A stretch of DNA of 64,000 bases from Wolinella sp052173415 (GTDB taxonomy: Bacteria > Campylobacterota > Campylobacteria > Campylobacterales > Helicobacteraceae): the NCBI GenBank assembly GCA_052173415.1, contig JBQMYQ010000002.1:16591-80590 (forward strand). Reading direction: 5' to 3'. Below the pieces are notes generated by a model, which was given only the letters and a program-made list of their open reading frames with translations, was not told the origin of the DNA and did not search any database. Below, piece after piece: positions 62,435-64,000 of the stretch (the first letter of the stretch is position 1; each line of letters opens with the position of its first letter). The position numbers and the translations under genes were made by a program.

Positions 62435-62911
62435 ATGCAACATCGTCCTTTGATTGTCTTGCTTACATTTTTGACTATAGGGGTCGCTGTAGTGATATTT
62501 TCCGCCTATTTAAAGACGCTACAGGAGGTCTCAAGCCTCTCTTTTAGTAAGATAATCACGGAGGATTCCCCCGCACAGGAGAGAGAACACACCTCCTCTT
62601 GGATGAGTCGCTTCTCAGCCAGAGAGATTCCTAGCTATATCTACCCCACACCAGAGTTGCACGTCAGTTTGAGCTTCCCCACCGCTCCATTGGGGCTTCT
62701 TAAGACATTCCATGTCATCATAGGCAAGGTGAGTGCGTATCAATTCTTTTGCCTAAAACAGGTGCTTCTTGCGCATAAAATCAACTACTCCTATCATAAA
62801 GAAGGCGGACGCGTGCAGCTCATCATCACGACACAAGATGAAGAATACCTGCGTAGCGTGCTAAAGGAGCTTTCGCGCTATGAAATCACCTATCAAATCC
62901 ACAAATCTTAA
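62435..62911 (+). CDS. Conserved single-span membrane protein of unknown function
   Basis: The 158 residues have one N-terminal membrane segment (about 7-26) and then a periplasmic part. I know it only from its fixed place between rpsA and serA in Helicobacter, where it is also uncharacterised. The C-terminal 65 residues (from about ELHVSLSFPTAPLG) look like a small alpha/beta domain with LKTFHVIIGKVSAYQFFCLK. No catalytic motif is visible. Confidence 0.8.
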   Translation: MQHRPLIVLLTFLTIGVAVVIFSAYLKTLQEVSSLSFSKIITEDSPAQEREHTSSWMSRFSAREIPSYIYPTPELHVSLSFPTAPLGLLKTFHVIIGKVSAYQFFCLKQVLLAHKINYSYHKEGGRVQLIITTQDEEYLRSVLKELSRYEITYQIHKS

Positions 62912-62922
62912 AAGGACACACC

Positions 62923-64000
62923 ATGGCTAAACATAAAATTGTCGTTTGCGACCATATTCATCAAAAAGGCTTGGATCTGCTCGCTCAAGAGAGCGATGTC
63001 GAGCTTGTTAATCTCGCTTCGATTCCTAAAAGTGAGCTTCTGCCCCTGCTCCATGATGCAGACATTGCGATTACGCGCAGTTCGACTGATGTCGATTCCT
63101 CGTTTTTAGAAGCGGCGAATAAGATTCGTGCAATCGTGCGCGCGGGTGTGGGCGTGGATAACGTCGATATTGATGGTTGCAGTCGCAAAGGGATCATCGT
63201 TATGAACGTCCCTACAGCCAACACCATTGCCGCTGTGGAGCTTACACTCGCTCACATGCTAAACGCATGCCGTAACTTCCCCGGCGCAAATCATCAGCTC
63301 AAATCTGAACGCATCTGGAAACGCGAAGATTGGTATGGCACGGAGCTTAAGGACAAGAAGCTCGGGGTTATCGGCTTTGGAAATATCGGTAGTCGCGTTG
63401 CATTGCGCGCTAAAGCCTTTGAAATGGAGGTGCTTACCTATGATCCCTACATCAAACCCTCAAAAGCAACAGACCTAGGAATCGCCTACACGACGAACTT
63501 TGATGATATTCTTGCATGCGATATCATCACAATCCACACACCCAAAAACAAAGAGACGATCAATATGATCGACAAAGAGCAGATCGCAAAGATGAAAGAG
63601 GGCGTGATCCTTATCAACTGCGCACGCGGGAATCTCTACAACGAGGAGGCACTCATCGAGGGGCTCAAGAGTGGCAAAATCCGATGGGTGGGGCTGGATG
63701 TCTTTGGCAAAGAGCCCGCGACAAGCAATCCGCTCCTAGATCTGCCTAATCTTTACGTTACGCCACACATCGGCGCAAATACGCTGGAATCGCAGGAGAA
63801 AATCGCCATTCAAGCCGCGGGAGCAGCCCTCGAGGCGGCACGAGGCTCAAGCTATCCTAACGCGCTCAATCTGCCCATTAAAGAGAGCGAACTGCCCAAC
63901 TTCTTAAAGCCCTATTTGGAGCTCGTGCAGAAAATGGGATTCTTCGCAATACAGGCGAATAGAGCCCCTATTCGCTCCTTTAATATCACAGCTGAAGACG
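62923..64000 (+). CDS. serA: D-3-phosphoglycerate dehydrogenase (runs off the right edge)
   Basis: First committed step of serine synthesis. The 359 residues present include the NAD-binding KLGVIGFGNIGSRVALRAKAF, the substrate-site NVPTANTIAAVELTLAHML, the catalytic arginine-glutamate-histidine regions (INCARGNLYNEEAL, GKEPATSNPLL, VTPHIGANTLES) and the start of the C-terminal regulatory part. AAAGGA nine to ten bases before ATG 62923 supports the start. The C-terminus, with any ACT domain, lies outside the window. Confidence 0.97.
   Translation, partial: MAKHKIVVCDHIHQKGLDLLAQESDVELVNLASIPKSELLPLLHDADIAITRSSTDVDSSFLEAANKIRAIVRAGVGVDNVDIDGCSRKGIIVMNVPTANTIAAVELTLAHMLNACRNFPGANHQLKSERIWKREDWYGTELKDKKLGVIGFGNIGSRVALRAKAFEMEVLTYDPYIKPSKATDLGIAYTTNFDDILACDIITIHTPKNKETINMIDKEQIAKMKEGVILINCARGNLYNEEALIEGLKSGKIRWVGLDVFGKEPATSNPLLDLPNLYVTPHIGANTLESQEKIAIQAAGAALEAARGSSYPNALNLPIKESELPNFLKPYLELVQKMGFFAIQANRAPIRSFNITAED

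Larger units (their letters stand above)
1..64000. repeat. Dispersed over-represented word GGAATC / GATTCC
   Basis: The hexamer GGAATC (with its complement GATTCC) recurs through the window, mostly as RGGAATCG or RGGAATCC. Hand counts gave about 10 in 13.5-15.4 kb and about 26 in 25.3-29.95 kb, near five per kilobase, against about 0.5 expected for a random hexamer on both strands. Both orientations occur in genes on both strands. The densest places are 38586-38768 (six copies, Jag linker) and 16120-16370 (six copies, ObgE insert). atpA has only one copy in 1.5 kb. The function is unknown. Confidence 0.9.

Noticed and set aside
1..64000. tRNA, rRNA, tmRNA, CRISPR or insertion-sequence content
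   Set aside because: I found no T-loop plus acceptor-stem pattern, repeat-spacer array or transposase-like frame. The frequent GGAATC word can mimic part of a T-loop.

Overview
The window reads as a stretch of chromosome from a member of the Campylobacterota (Epsilonproteobacteria), family Helicobacteraceae, with GC content near 48% by eye. The evidence is gene content and order. Blocks such as parB-parA-birA-fmt beside the F1Fo ATP synthase genes, rpmH-rnpA-yidD-yidC-jag-mnmE, rplI-hslV-hslU-era-csd6, and pheS-pheT-aroA-ispH-rpsA-(unknown)-serA match the arrangement I recall from Helicobacter pylori. The GC content is higher than in H. pylori, and proline-biosynthesis genes, mltC and bpt are present, so a Wolinella-like or higher-GC Helicobacter lineage is more likely. 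I cannot fix the species. I found no rRNA, tRNA, CRISPR array, prophage or insertion sequence.

Layout. 1-6182 (minus): the start of an MscS-like channel gene, aroB, and the Tol-Pal envelope system (ybgF, pal, tolB, tolA-like, exbD, exbB). 6185-11942 (minus): atpC-D-G-A-H-F-F', continuous with the Tol genes. 11996-17216 (minus): parB, parA, birA, fmt, a broken proB and obgE. 17363-19207: ribosomal proteins L27 and L21, RidA, a secreted unknown protein and an HU-type DNA-binding protein. 19494-22052 (+): the long flagellar hook-filament junction gene flgL behind a probable sigma-54 promoter. 22301-25077: small membrane protein, flavodoxin cluster, a NYN-LOTUS RNA-type protein and NfeD. 25214-27273 (+): proline and manganese transport. 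27270-33839 (minus): a tightly packed run thiL-nadC-nadA-psd-bpt-mltC-DJ-1-efp. 33991-41438: fba, a PEB4-like chaperone, an EI24-like membrane protein and the rpmH-to-mnmE cluster. 41794-51446: uppP, cell-shape peptidase, era, hslUV, rplI, proA (5' frameshift), an alanine-type symporter and ispG. 51699-64000 (+): a decayed response-regulator gene, a beta-propeller/alpha-solenoid protein, then pheS-T, aroA, ispH, rpsA, an unknown membrane protein and the start of serA.

The most striking signal is not a gene. The six-base word GGAATC (usually RGGAATCG/C; reverse complement GATTCC) occurs about five times per kilobase in the stretches I counted, roughly ten times the random expectation. It is in both orientations and inside most genes. 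It is densest in unconserved protein linkers (Jag, ObgE), and inverted pairs of it sit at gene ends where they can form terminator hairpins. This resembles the behaviour of DNA uptake sequences or the cyanobacterial HIP1 element; I know of no such element described for this group.

A second theme is gene decay in an otherwise intact window. proB carries two frameshifts, proA appears to have lost one T near its 5' end, and a response-regulator/PAS gene is cut by an in-frame TAG and a missing 3' end. A proline symporter (putP) is intact, so loss of proline synthesis would be survivable.
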